Shown: positions 21,661 to 36,500 of the stretch, in pieces
Position numbering within the stretch: position 1 is the stretch's first letter
Layout of the letters: each line of letters begins with the position of its first letter
Assembly (NCBI RefSeq): GCF_021917145.1
Contig: NC_061062.1
Location: forward strand, 10,221,199 to 10,285,198
Source: Hypomesus transpacificus
Lineage: Eukaryota; Chordata; Actinopteri; Osmeriformes; Osmeridae
Direction of reading: 5' to 3'
Length of the DNA: 64,000 nucleotides
Translations under genes and position numbers: made by a program
Notes under the pieces: generated by a model
The model's input: the letters and a program-made list of their open reading frames with translations, nothing else
What the model was told of the DNA's origin: nothing
Database searches by the model: none

Positions 21661-23615
21661 TACTACTATTTGCTAGTTGCAATGCTGTTTGGCACGAGCA
21701 TAATCTATGGTCCTGACATCACCTCGCTCGGGCAGTCTGAGGTGACCATTCGACAGTGTCTGAAAGCACAAGTTGGTTTCATGTGGTCTGGAAGTCAGCC
21801 TTGACCATTTCCTTTGGCAGTAAATCCAATTACCGGTAGGGTAGCTTTAATTATCTCAATGACACATTAACGACTGTCGAGAAATACAATGACTGCTATG
21901 GGAATATGCAACAGACAGTACAAATTGCATCAAGCCACAAATTGCTTCTACAGGTTGGTATTATTTATTTTCAGAAAAGGCACTCGCCACATTTGATGTA
22001 ATGTTTGCACAACTTTTTGGGGGGGAATAGCAGATCAACTGAGCGAGAGCAACCCACAAGTCATGGTAACGCTGGTATGAAGCACAGTCAGGGTTTACAC
22101 CAGTATCTACAGTAACAATATTCACCATTGGGAACACATGCTTTGCAGTCAGATGATACCGTACAGGAGTTTTCTCCCTTACAACAACTACAATGATGAT
22201 GTAACCGTGTTGGCTGACAGCACCTGTTCACCCTATGTATACATCATAAATGAGTAGAAAAAACGGTAGAAAATTGGCTAACATTTTGGAGTGTAAAGCT
22301 TCAGGAAGCACAGCAACAACACAGGCGTTTGTGAGGACCAACGTGATTGGTCATTGGGACAATCTGATGTGTGTGTGGGTCCAAAAGATAGCAAGGATCA
22401 ATTACAATATGGGTCAAACGACAACCATGCAAACATACTCTAACAGTGAGATATAAAAAAAATACTCAACTCAATAACATTCAGAATCAGACAATCAATC
22501 AAACAGTCTTTGTTGTGAGAACCAACACAAATATTTCAGCAAAAATAAATATTTATAAAAAAACATGGTGATATGGACCTTTCCAAGAATGGTAGACATG
22601 TCGTATGTCCACCAGATCAATATGACACCTGGCCTTAAAGGATGTGACTACTTTAGATAATGACTTTCCTAGTTCTAGGGAAACTACTAGTAATTACTTT
22701 ATTAGACAAACAAGCTCAGCAGTAAGATTTCCTCCTGGATTTCATATACAGTACGATGTATTATCGCTTTCGTTCAGTTGAACCAACAACCACTAGCACA
22801 GATAGCCTTAGGCTTTCACCTCACATTCAAGTCATCTTACTCCAACCTGAGAGCGTCAGAAAACCAAGTGTTGTTTTAAATTACCATGCACACAGAGTAA
22901 TATTCTTGTTTGGCGTGAGCTATTAGCACAGTTATTATTCATAATCCTATCGTGTAAGAATATTAGTACTTAAATAAATGAACACTATATTGTCCATTGA
23001 TCCAGCACCACCACCCCCCCCCAACAAGTCTTTCTTATTACTCAGGTTAACCCAGCAGCTCCATCGCCTGATGCTAAAAATAGCTCCTGCGGTATTAGAT
23101 GGCAAAGTGTAGATCGATATGTTTGTGAGGAATTCAGCCGGAGGGTGAGACGGAGGGTCTCTGGGTCACTGGCTCACATCAGCCCCCAAGTCGAAGAGAA
23201 TGTTCCCACCTTGTCTTTGTCGTTTTTGTCAAGTACGCAGAGGAGGAAAGCGTCTTGGCAACTGAGTTTGGGGGAATGGAGAGTATATGTAGAGGTGCTG
23301 TTTTATTCATGAGACGTACGGCGTATGACCATAGCCTCGTACTCTGTCGCTTCCATCATGTCTATTTTTGGCAACAAATTCTGACGTTTCTCCATCACTA
23401 GGACACAGTGACTGTTAACTTAGCCTAGAGAGACTTCAGAGCATGCCCAGATCTACACGGAGAAAACAGAAAAGGCACATTTCAAGACAATGGAAAAAAA
23501 ACTGCCCCTCAAAGTCCTGTTATTGTTTCATGTTTCTCGCACCCTCTCTCTCTCTCTTTCTCTCTTTCTCTCTTTCTCTTTCTCTTTCTCTTTCTGAATC
23601 TGCATCTGAGCATGT
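21661..23615. other. Intergenic and kcnk10 3' UTR
   Basis: No coding exon is seen. The right-hand part is probably kcnk10 3' UTR on the - strand. A CT-rich tract at 23,543-23,596 lies within 75 bases after the kcnk10 stop (in - strand direction). The remainder is AT-rich and unremarkable. Confidence 0.5.
23302..23307 (-). terminator. AATAAA poly(A) signal candidate for kcnk10
   Basis: On the - strand AATAAA lies about 310 bases beyond the kcnk10 stop codon. The true 3' UTR may be longer, since vertebrate KCNK10 UTRs often are. Confidence 0.4.
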
Positions 23616-26600
23616 TTATGGGCTTGTCTGAGGCTGAAAGTTTCTTCCTTCCAGTATTTTCTCGTTCTCTCTCTCTTTGGCCTGAGCTGGCACAAAGCCG
23701 CTCAGGTTAACGCAATCTGCCGTGCATGTTGGCAGATCGGTCAAACTGACGTTGGCTTCCTTCCTCTCCTCCTCCTCCTCCTCTTCCAGCTCTCCTTCTC
23801 TCTGTCCTTCATCCTTCTGTTCTCCCAGGGCTGTGCCAGCGCCACCTCCTCCCCCACCCATGGCCTCGCACGCCAACCGCACGTCTTCCGGGACGTTCTG
23901 CCGCAGGTCCCGGTTGCGTTGGCGCTTGGACACCTTGGTGAGCGAGCCGAAGCGCATGTTGAAGAGGTTGTCGTCGGAGGATGAGGGCGAGGCCCGCTGG
24001 GGCTGCTCGCTGCTCCGCCGCCGCTCCTCGTATGGCTCCACGGCCCCCCGCACGCGCAGGTTGTTCAGCTTGGTGTCGATGCTCTCCTGAGAGGACGTCT
24101 TGAAGCGGCCCGCGTCCAGGCTGGCGAACACGGCTCTCTTCTCGGGCGAGAGCATGTCCAGGGAGTGGGCCCGCTGCTCCAGCCCCAGCTGACGGCGTTC
24201 CATGCTGCGGATGGTGACCGCCCGCTGCAGCTTGTCGTGGAGCTCCACGCTCATGCGCCGCCGCGTCTCGCGGAACTCCGCCCGCACGTTGGCCTTCCAC
24301 TCGGCCGCGTGGGCCTTGAACTCCCCCACCTGTTGTCAACGACACAGCAGTGAGGATGAATAACTCTGGCTCCTGAAATAGAGGGCAGTAGTCCATCATG
24401 GTGTATGAGTCATCGCTTCCTGCTAACATTAAAATGCAGAGAGATTAATACAATTTCAGTCTTGCTAAGAGGACCGGTCTCCATACAGTCCTATCGACCG
24501 ATCGATAGCCTCCCGCTGCCCTAATGGCTCTGCTTCCTATCATTCGAGGCACCAGACTAGAAATGAACCAGGAAGCAGAACAGCATGCATGGTGGGCAGA
24601 GGAGGGAGGGAGGGGCGGTGGGGGGGCATAGGGGAAGAAAGAAGAACAGAAACAGAGATGGAGAAAGGGAACACATGGGGTTGGAGCAGGTTCGCTGTGT
24701 CTCAACTGCGCTAAGCTCTCAGTGAGGAAACCCACCTCCTCCTTGGTCTTTTTGGACAGAACCCTGAGCCAGTCCCCAATCATGCTCAAAACTGCCGCAA
24801 AGTACGCCAGGCCCACCAGGATCCAGAACCACACCACTGGCTTGTACCACTTCATGTAGTCGATTCTTCGGTCACCACCTGGAGAGGACAGGTCAGACAA
24901 GCGGTCATGAGTCTGTGTTGCCAGGGTACAACGGGAGATTTGGTAGGTTAGATACATGGAGCCGCCATTACGTCGCTATGAAAGTTAAGGGAGACGAGAC
25001 ATGGCACGGTCACATTGACACCTGAGGAGTAATTGCATGTTGTGACCTGTAAAATGTGCAAGTGCAAAAGAACTAGTTGTCATACCGGCTACATAGTCTC
25101 CTATGCCGACAGTGGTGAGAGTGATGACCACAAAGTAGATGGCTTCCAGAGTGGTCCATCCCTCGATGTGTTTAAATATGACGGCCGGGATGGTGACGAA
25201 GACTATGCAGCCGGCCAGGATGAAGAGGATGGTGGACGTCACTCGGATCTTAGTCTGGCTGATCTGTTTGTGTTTTTGCTGCAGAACACACAAAGAGAAA
25301 TGGAGGCTGTGATGGAGAGCGGTTTGTAAACACACCTGGCTCTGCGTTTGGAACTTGGTCATCACCGTTGTTACCAACAGCGTCAATACTCATTAACTTC
25401 CAATCTCCCATACACCAGAGGACGGAAAGCATCGACCAACTTCAATAGACCCCAGAGCTCCATGAGTCACTTCCTTTGTAGTTGGATCTCAAGCCTCATC
25501 GCTTTCCAACCGTCTTAATAAGGTTTCCATTTAAAACCATTCTATTGCATGCACCCCTTCGCACATGCACAGAGAATCCCAATTAGACCCTGCCCTGTTC
25601 CCTGCCCTTCTCCTCTCTAATTCAAAGAGCTACAAAGCACCTCTAACTAATCTGGACAAGCCTGATTTGGACCTCAGAGTTCAAATACATCCCCCTGAGC
25701 CAGGATAATACCTGGATAACAGCAACAAAGTCTGCATGAAGAGGAAGGCATGATAGACACCTGACTGTTCAGCATGAATGGACTGGTAAGGGGTTTGAGA
25801 CAACAACATGTTTGTTTACGCTATGATAGACAGTCGTGGTGACATCACAACAGGAGAAGGATAATCTTTCCTAAGTGTCTCCTTTCATTATGTCCAGAAA
25901 TATACACTTTGGTTGTCTAACTATGCTGTTGCGTGACACCATATGTCTCACTAGTTGAAATTGATAAGATAAACAATTGAGTCTTATCAGCATTAATAAC
26001 GAATGATGACACAGCAGTAGAACTCACCTTAAAAATCCTCTCCACCTTCAGAATGCTCTTCACGAAGATGGTGCCCAGCTGGTCACCAATCCCTGCCAGC
26101 AGGAAACCGAATAGTGGGATGCCAAATATGGCATACAGGATACAGAATATCTTACCTCCCTCGGTACTTGGGGCTATGTTACCATAACCTGTGACGGAGA
26201 GAGGAAACAGGAGGAGGAGGGGAAAAGGAAAGGAGAAGGGATGGTCAAGCCTTTATTAGGATCTAAGCCTGTACACAGCTTTGTATTTGTGGAGCTGGGG
26301 GTCGGAGCTAAATTATCTTTTAGAGCAAGTCATTAAGTTTAGAGCAAGTAATTAAGTTGTTCTGAGAAAACATGGCATTAATTGAGGCCCTGCAGGGAGT
26401 GTCTCTCTCTCTCCCTCAGCAAGTGAAGCGTAGGCAAATGAAGTGATGTTCAAGGGGTTCCGCTCAAAAGGTTCCATCCTCACTTGCACAGTAATTTGTA
26501 GCCGGAAATTACATACTGGTTGGACTTGTTGACGTACGAAAAGAAACACATTCGCAACAAGTGCGTCTTTAGAGTGACGCCTTAGTGTTCCTTTCATTCA

Positions 26601-29367
26601 AGTGTTTGTCTATTAATGGTGCATTACAATTACAAAGCGAAGACATGGCCTTGCTCGCACTGGATCGAGAACTTTCTAGAAACTTCACACAGACTCATCC
26701 TTCTTAAGTTCAAATCTTCATAGAGAAAATGAGTCACTTGTTAGCTTAAGTGGAGTAAGTAAAGGCCTGTAAAGCCTTTGCATTTAAGTATGATAGATTT
26801 GCACCAATGCACTGATTGAGGTGTACTACATTTCACACGACATTTAATTCATGCTTTTATCCAAAGCAACAAAAGAATTGTGCACGGATCAGAAGGGCAA
26901 ATGGTCGTAACAGTATGTGGGTGGTCAAAGTCAAGAACCGGTCAGTATTTACTCAGGCACAAAGCAAAATAACTACATCTCAGCAAGCAGTCACGGCGCA
27001 ACCCTAACAACATCTCAATGACAGTGCAACAGTGTGTCGTTTGGGGAGATTTAGGGAGCAGGTGCAGCTTACCGATGGTGGTGATGACTGTGCCAGCAAA
27101 GAAGAAGGCGCTGCCCAGGTCCCAGTGGGAGGAGTTGTAGGAGGTGTCTCCTACGGGACTCACCCCGGCGCTCACAGCGTCTATGGCATGCTAGGAACAA
27201 CAAAACACAGAGCATGAGGCTACAGGACTGACATGGACACAGCTTGATCGGGTTGAAATCAGATCTTTCCTGACACTGTTCCATCCTTGAGCATAGACAG
27301 AGCATTTCATGAACTCGCATGCCGAAGCAATGGAAGGAAGAGCGGCAACCACCAACTACTAAATAGCGCTGGTGTGTGTTCCCTTTGTTTTAACGCCACA
27401 GCAGGCCACAGTTCACAGCACAGTGCCATGCTACCCCACGCCTGGCCAGCTAAAACACGTGCCCGGCCCTGATTTCACACCATAAAGCCATCAAGCCGTG
27501 AACGCAGAGAGCAGATTCAGCCGCACCGCTAACTCCCGCGTGCGCTAGTGACATGCTGTAATTACGTAACACACGTGAGAAGAGTGATGATGGAGCTGAC
27601 TAAGATGATCTCCACAGATGAACTGAGAAAGGTCACCAGTGGACCAGGGGATGGCAGGAGGGGAGGAGAAGGGGGTGGAGGGGGGAGGAGGTTATATATT
27701 GTGAGGCTTGTCAAGGCAGATTGAGAGAATATGAGACGGGGAAGGAGGAAGAGAAAGGGAGAGGTTGTGGTAGAGGAGGGCAGAGTGAGAGGGGGATAGG
27801 GGGAGGAGGAAGAGGTAAGCGAGGTTGTTGGTTGTTGTTGTTGGCTGTTGTTCAGACGGTTTGCTCTGTGCGTGTATGGGCACATATGTGTGTCCATGTG
27901 TGTGTGTGTGAGCAGGCAGGACAGAGTGCAGGTGTGAGGGTCAGCAGAATGAGCGGGCTGGGTCCGCCACAGTCAGGTGCAGAACCCCTGCACATCCCCT
28001 AGGAAACAGCAGGGAGGGACACACTTCCTGTGAAATGACCCTTTCCAGGATGTCGGATAAACAGAGAGTAAGGTTCACACTGTTCCCTCTCATCTGGACT
28101 GCCAGCACTGTCTTGTGTACCATTGCAAACATCAACTAAGATGACTGAAACCACCACATGACACAACCAATTAAAAAACGATTGTATTATCTGAGCTTCT
28201 AATGCATGCTCATCTTCATCTGTGTCTTTGTGGTGCTTAAGTCATGCGTTTCTGTGTTTAGCATTTTGCTCTGCTTCAGTCCCCAGGAGTATTCTCCTTC
28301 AGTGCTGGGCAGAGTTCGCTTAGACAATCACCTACCGGAACACTTTTATCTCACATCTCCGATCTCCTGTTTTATGTAGGCTGTTATTCTGTTTTATCTC
28401 CTGATCCTCTGCAGCATCGCAAACATTGACCAGTTTCCTCCCCAAGTCCCTCAACCTATATTTCATTTTCTCTATAACATACAGTGCATAGTAAAAAATG
28501 AATGGTAAATTCAATCAGTTCCAATTCACCTCAGCCTTGATACTGTGGTGATTCAGATTAACCCGTGTCCTGTACACCAGTGGTTCTCAAAGTGAGGTCC
28601 GCGAACCATAACCAGGAGGTCCGCGAAATAATTATATTATAATATTGTAAAATGGTGTTGTATCATTAAAAAGTGAAACATATACTATAATCTACAGATG
28701 GGGACCATTTGCATCAATAAAACAAGCATATTGTGTCCGTTTAAGAGCACAAAGGGGATGCTGAATGGGTGTTACGATTATGGGGGGGTCCTTGGAAAAT
28801 GTTCACCCCTGTAAGGGGTCCCTGCCCCCAAAACGTTTGAGAACCCCTGCTGTACTCTATTCTTAGTTGTACAGGCTGTCAGGCTAAGGACATCTGGATA
28901 CATCCTCATGACACATTTACACAGAGGAAGAAAAAGACTCGACCCACACACACTCTCTCAAACATTCCAATGTAGACAAAATGGATCTGTTATATTTTGT
29001 TATAGTAACGTTGTTTTTGATTTATTTTTATAAAGTAAGGTTGGGTAATTGTTCTAACAGTACAACCCATTTGATTGAGAAAACCAAATATCAGATGACG
29101 GTATAAACAGCACATTGGTAATGGAGCGAAGCACTGTTGAAACTAAAGTCAAGTTACAGTAACAATGGAATGATCTTCACCAGAAATGTACAGCACAGAA
29201 AGTCAACATATACAGTCTAACAGCAAATTATGTATTTTTCCGTTTTTAATGATAACAAATCGAGGCCAAATGTTTGCCTTTCGGCTGGAATGCCTTTTTG
29301 CACTACCTGCCACACTCTCACATGACATACTCTGGACTCTTTTTCTCACTCTTCCTAACTCATCCTC

Positions 29368-29423
<56 letters not shown>

Positions 29424-30443
29424 TCTCTATCTGTCTCTTTCTGTCTCTCTCCATCTATCTGACAGATGGTTGAGAACATCAGGACTATATCCAATCATCA
29501 TGCAAATTCAGACTTCCCTCTTCTTCATCTTAGACTTCCAAAACACCACCTGGTGATGTACTGTACCTCCAGTAGAGACCAGGGACACGGGAGATATTAA
29601 ATAAGGAAAGCATACTTTTAAATCGCAAAAACTAAGTTAGCATGGAGGCTTTGATGATATTGACAGCATAATAGGGCCTCAAAGGTTTTGCGAATGAGGT
29701 GAGTGACAACTAAAATAAACCAATTACTGCAGCTGTGTGCACTTCTGAGAGGTCATGTGATTATCCCAGCACAGCCATGAAGGATAATGGTAAGTGTCTC
29801 TGTCAGACAATTATTTGACCTGGATTTAACCCACATCAGACACTTAATCAATGACATGTTTTGCAGATCTAAAGAACCATCGACCACAACCGCCAAGGTC
29901 CATGTACTGTAGACAGTTTCTCATGTCAAAGTCACCGCAGAATGTGTGTGTGTGTGTGTGTGGGGGTGGGTGGGGGGGGGGGGGGACATATGTGTGTATA
30001 CGACAGAGAAAATCACACATTTCAATACTTTAGCTTGGCCCTTTAGCTGTACATAGCGTGTTCAAGTCATAAGCTCATTTTCAAATCTAAGTGTCACAAC
30101 AACAAATAAGAGCTCTTGTGCCCCAGTCTGAGTCATACCATTTCTGCCATGGCTAAGCCAATTAGGTACTGCATCCTGGTGGGCAAGCAGTAGGTGGGCA
30201 GCAAGTACACTTTAGTCTCATACAGAGACAAACCCTCTCTCTCTACTTTTCTCTCTCTCTCTCTGTCCTCTTTCTCAACACAAACACACGGCAGATGCAA
30301 ACAAAAACAACTCTCTCTCTTTCTCTCTCTCTCTTATTCTTTTCAGAGCTACCATCTTGAAGCATTCTTCTCTGCCAGTATTACAACATTGAGTCACTAC
30401 CTGATTGGCAGGCACTCCTGTTGTGTGAGAGAGAGAGGGTGGG

Positions 30444-30519
<76 letters not shown>

Positions 30520-33500
30520 GAGTGACAGCCTTGACACAGCACTACCGGCTGGCCTATAGAACCTTTTAAAACAAACACATGAATCTCGGACAGATTGATG
30601 AAGTGCTTGTTTTATACCCCAGCTACCCCCTGGACCGTCTTTCTCTAATGGTAGCTCAATGGCAGCCAGCCTTGCCAAGCCAGCCAACTCCTCAGGTGGG
30701 AGTTCCAAAAACAATATTTAGTGATTGTACGAGTTGATAAAAGATGGTGCTACACAATGGTCGAAATCAAGTTTGTACACTCAGGGGGGATGGTGTCGTC
30801 TTTGCAGTCCAATAATTTCTTTGTAGCAAATCGGTACCACATGTATGTACCTGTCCAATTACAGTGAACTATTAGTATACCCAGGACTCAAACTCCAAAA
30901 ATATCCAGCTTTTCTAATCAGTCAATAATTACAGAACCCATAGAGGGATTCTTGAGGCAGGTTATCCTCTGGCGAAGCTGGTGAAGCACTTTAAGGGGGA
31001 GGTGTGGCTAAACTGGCCAATGCCATGAATAATTGATTCTCTTTGGGGCCCCAGGCACACCATGGTAGAGGTTTAAATCTCCACGCCTTCCTCCAGGAAA
31101 CACTGCCCTTGATTTCTCCCAACACTGCATTGAATTGTGCTTGTGTTTCTGTCCCCTAAATGGGCCCCCTACACAAGAATGGCAAAGTGTCAGGAGAAGC
31201 GTCCACAGAACAGAGGGACTAGATGTGGGGGTAGGGGGAGCAAGATGTACATGATGAGAGATAAGCTAAGCAGCACGCAGACATACACTGAAACCAGCGG
31301 TGTCAAATGCAGCCAGTCTGCTGGAAAGTGGAGCAAATCAAATGTCTGTGGGTGCTTCTCTCTTTCGAGTCAGCTAATGCTTTAAAGCTCAGGCATACAA
31401 AAACCTCATTCGGATATTGAAGGGAGGGCTGCCTCTACGATCAGTTTCACCCTTTATGATGTAAGAAAGCTGTACACAGTAAATTGACCTGCTCTATTCA
31501 TTGCTACATGATATGTTGAGGTTTGCCAGCCTCTGTTTTTTCCCTATGATTCATAACCATCTGTTTCCTGGATTGAGCAGACCCCTGGACCTCTCTGGGA
31601 CCCCTATGGGTAAAATCCACTGAACATCTGCATTTTAATGGTTTTCAAACACGACAAAGCCCTCCAAGAAAATAAATAGCATTTGGCTTGGGATATCCTG
31701 TCATCCTCACCCCGTGTGGAACTGCATTGAATGGTCTGTCTGAATAAACAACCACCCTGTCCCTGTTGGGATTGAGTTCCACTGATGTCTGGCCAGTGCT
31801 TTCTACCATCTGACTCCCTCACACCTCGCTGTTTAGCTCAGCCCACTACAGCAGCAGCTGCACATCTCCAATCCTTTTCCAATCACAGTGGCAAAAGGAT
31901 ATGTGTGACACATGGGCTTGGTTTCTCCTCGACGTGATATTACACCGCAGGCTGTGAGCGTTGTCACGCTAAGGTCAGATAAGATGGTAAAAATGGACAC
32001 TAAAAACCATGATACGACCTGTCTCTTCTGGTTGTAATCTAGAGTGATTCACACAGGTCCCCTGGCCTGAGAGGTTCATGAGCCTAGCTCCTGCTCCTGT
32101 AAAACAGACAGGTTCCAGTGGAGATGGTGTTGACTAGACCGACGCAATCAAGTTTCATTGTAGGTCAGAATTTACAAGTGGCCATGATGGGCGTGAGGAG
32201 CCAAGTTCATCTTGAGACTGAGATGTGTCGTCTCTGGGGTGCAATCTGTTCTCAGCAGATCCTGGGAGATACATCTATTGATTGTTGTTGGAGAACTATC
32301 TGTATAGCTGGGCAGCTCATCCCATTATATCAATGTACATCAGTGCTTATCAGAACTCAATCCCATTTGAGAGGTTTCAAGCTCTCCCGATAATAGATCT
32401 CCTAATCACAAAGGTATGATCCTAATAGCACAAAATAATTGGATGTATAGAATATGGGTGTATAGAATCTATAGTGTGGAAACAATCTTCTGAAATGGTG
32501 CTTCAGCTTAGCTTGCCGAGACATGCATGTTTGTTCAGTAATGTTCCAGAACTGGTGTCTGGATACTTAACCCCTGTATTTCCTCAGCATGTTACATAAA
32601 GGAGAGACAGTGTTTGCCATGGCGATCTCCATTTAGCTATGTGTGGGTGTTTCAAAAGAGCAGCTCAATCAATACCAAGCCTTAATTATTCTCAGTTTTC
32701 AACTCAAGGAAGTTTTCTAGAAGAGGAAAAGGTCACTGCAGCTCACCACATCAAGCAAGGTCAAGTCTTTCCAAGAAAACTAAGCTTACAAGTGATTTTG
32801 TGTGGTTTCTCGGATTTCTTATGGAACAAAATCCTGACGGTCGATTGAGGCACTTAACCATGTCTTGAATATGTTTATATGTCTCAAGTCTCAAAGTGCA
32901 TTATACATATAGAAGCTAGCTAGAACAATGCAGGTCTAGTTTACATTTACATTTATTCATTTAGCAGACACTTTTATCCAAAGAGACTTCCAAGAGAGAG
33001 CTTTACAAAGTGCATGGGTCACTGATAATAACAACAATATAGCCCCAAAGCATTGCGGGTAGCCAAAACAAGAAGCACATTGTGAACAACCAAAAAATAA
33101 GTGCCAAAGGGAAGAACCATAAGAGCATGTAGTTAAGCAAGTTAGAATTAAACAGCATGAACCTCTAAGTTGTGGTTAATGGATGAAGGATAGACAGGCC
33201 TTCCAATACATGGCAATAACTTATCATTTAAGAAACCGCAGTCCACCAGGGGGTCGGCAGAAAGGGCTGTTTTTGTCATGGTGTGCTTACAGGCAGCGCG
33301 AGACAAACTCATATGTTCTATGCAGATCACAGATGAAAATGCGCTTATGGATTCGTTACTTTGTGGAATAAAACTCCTGTCTTGGTCTCAGAAGCTGCAT
33401 CTGGAAACTTGTGTAGTATGGTATTGATCACGTGTTTATTCATTACACTCTAGCCTTTAAGAATAAATAAAAAGATCATGGTCCATCCTCTGACACTAAA

Positions 33501-36500
33501 TGATTATATATTTTAAAGTATAGTGTACACAATGCATACATTATGGTTTTAATAACATGTCAAGCAAGCTTTTCTAAATGGCTAATTAAATCTTGATAAA
33601 GTCCACTCCATAAGTGTCACAATCCATCCCATTGACCCCTGCGACTGCATTAATGTCACTCCACCTCATCCTTCCACTCCTCCTTCCCCTCCTGTTCTTC
33701 TTCTACTGCTCTCCTCCTCCTCTTCTCCTCCTTCCCCGCCTGAGCCCACTCACCTTGATCAGAGCCTCCAGTTCAGCGGGGGTGACGCAGCGGTGCCTCA
33801 GCAGGAACGAGGCCTTCTCCAGGGTGATGCTGTCCTTCTGGTTGCTCTCAAAGGGCTTCTCCAGCGCCTGGAAGGCCAGCCCGCCAGCCACCAGGTAGAA
33901 CACCACCACCACAAACACCGCCACCACCGTCTTCCACTTCATCACGGAGTGGAGAGCCGCCAGGCCGTCCGTGCTGGCATCCATGCTGGCCACTACGCTG
34001 GCGGAGCGGGAAGAGATGGAGAGGCGTGGCAGAGGGCAGTGCCCGTTGGCCTTGAAATCACAGCCCATGGGATTCTGCATGGCTGCCACGCTGGCCTGGA
34101 CCAAGCTGGATTGGATCATCTCTGATTGGACCTTATTTGGTGGATCCAAGTTGGTCTGGACCGCCACTGAAAAGGGAGACATACATATGTCAAATAATGA
34201 GCATATGTCTTTTTGTGTTCATGTGAGCTGAGATGTTTTGTTTAGAGACTCATTTACTGGAATCGATCAATCAATCATATTATACGGTATAACTCTTCTT
34301 ACAAGCAATGTCACAGAGGGCTTCACATACACCTATAGGACTGCACCTAAACCAACCTAAACCTTCAAGGAAGACAAGGAAAAACTGCCAGGAAAATAAA
34401 AAAGAAACTTTGGGAGGAACAATTCAGTGAGGGATTCCCTCTTCAAGAGACAGTCGGTAACACAGAGAAGTGCAACACATGCACCACATGCTTGTCCATG
34501 AACATTCATTTTAGGATTTATGTCTAGACTGGATTAGACCTGTGTCTGGGAACCTTGGTCATAGTGTGTCTGTCTGTCAGATCTCACCTACCCTGAGGAT
34601 ACTATGTTACGTAGGGCTGGAGTGGTGCAGTATCCTCGCTCTGCAGCCTCAGTAACAAATAATCAAGTTCATCACAGAGTTAACTGCAGCCCAGCGGTTA
34701 ATGATAAAAGCCATTAGTCCTGTACACTGCAGTCTGGGGCGGTTCCCCAGTTCTTCCCCTGCAGGGTGGAGTTTTATCTCCATGTCTGACCAAACCATAA
34801 ATGCCCAGGAGACAGTATGGATATGGATATTCTGCCAGACAATAGTACTGCTAAAAGGGAGTCTTTCTGCCTTCTTCCCCATAACTGTTAGCATTGTCCT
34901 TAAAGACATTAAGTGCCTGCTTTTGTTTTGATTGTCAACACGAGGGGAACATGGAACACTTAGAACATTGCCAAAATGTGCAGAAAAAACATTTGACTAC
35001 CCTCTTTCCTAAGAAGCAGGATTCAATCTCTCTAATAGACGGGCACATACTATGAGAGAGATGGATAACTGCCTCAGCGGATCATAGGTTTCCCAATGAC
35101 CTGTGTCATTTATAAATGCACGCAAGGGGAGGTCAGTGGAGGTAGGGGACATTTCCAAGGAGGCAGCTATTTTTAGATCACGGTATGTTTACAACAACAC
35201 TCCTTTGGCAATTCAGAACCTTATCTTGTACACATAGTCCCAACAGACACACACACATACACACACCTCTCCAATGGGAGATTATTTGGCACCTTAGGGA
35301 AGGGCAATGGTTGTTGAACAACGATGCCAACCCCACCACTCTGTTTATTAAAAGACGGCATATTTATCTGAGGTTACTACTGAGACCCACAATCTATTTC
35401 TAAACACAGTTAAACTATATGGATCTCATCCATACTATGCATGCATTTGTTGACAAAAGCTACAAAAGTACAAATCAACCTGGCATTTCCTGTAACTACT
35501 GACTAAGCTCCATGAACTTGGATGGCACTACCAACCACTCCCCCCAATGTGTTTGATGAGTCAAGGACATCCAGGAAGTCCCTCAAGCTCCTGCAGGATG
35601 GATAAATCTTGTTAGTCGATCATTTGACTGGAACCAAGGCTAAATCGATCCCGAAAAACTGCTGTCACATAGTTATGGAAACACAGTGAGAGATTCATCA
35701 CAGCGCTTTTGAATGATTACATTAAAGGTTTCAGGGAGAGAGCTATTTTGGGAACATTTTGTATGAGAAACGAAACAGAAACAAAGAAACATTCCTATGG
35801 TAAATTCTGAGAACAGGGTGTGTTTTAACAATATCCACCCAAAACTACTAGAATTTGACAGACAATCTAGAACATCAGAAAGTCCAACCCATTACTAAGC
35901 AACATTCAAACTGGGTCAGGTTCCTGACTGGTCTGACATGACCATAAATTGCTTTTCATCACGTCAAATGAATGAATGGAATCAAACATATGAGCAGTAC
36001 ATTAGTATTACATTTGACATTGAGTACCGCCACTGCTACTGTTTGACTGTACCACCCACTCCACCAGGACGACACAAATAGCCCAGCTCATATGGGATAA
36101 CAAATGGTTCAACCATTCAAACAAATGGAAAGTATCCAGATTATAACAGGGATCTATAATTATAAACAATATTTAACTTGAGCAGAAAATTGAAAATGTT
36201 GTGAGCATTAATCACATCATTGTAACCAATTGAATACACTGTCAACCCCTACTTATGATTTTCATACTTAGCCAGATTGGATTATGGACTATAGCAATGC
36301 TGTTATGCTACAGTATCCTCTCCCCCTTAAACACTTTCTATATAGGGCCTATCTCTCTTCAAATCCTGACATCACAGACAGACTGAAGGACGCTGACTAA
36401 ACTTTTACTAAACCAAGCTACCGCATTAACTAATAAGAAATAAAATGTTTAATATGATGATTGTGAAGGTGTTGGTGCTAGTAAAATTTGGATAACAGTT

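Larger units (their letters stand above)
27191..33753. other. kcnk10 intron 2 (6.6 kb)
   Basis: The largest intron of kcnk10. It contains a hAT MITE, a (CT)n and a (GA)n array, a G-run after a TG repeat at 29,945-29,985, a SINE-tail repeat and a purine-rich, G-run-rich + strand block at 27,640-27,815. No additional coding exon is recognised on either strand. Confidence 0.6.

Noticed and set aside
33614-34231. Plus-strand frames opposite the kcnk10 TM1 exon
   Set aside because: Antisense of a conserved, phase-checked exon; no independent support.
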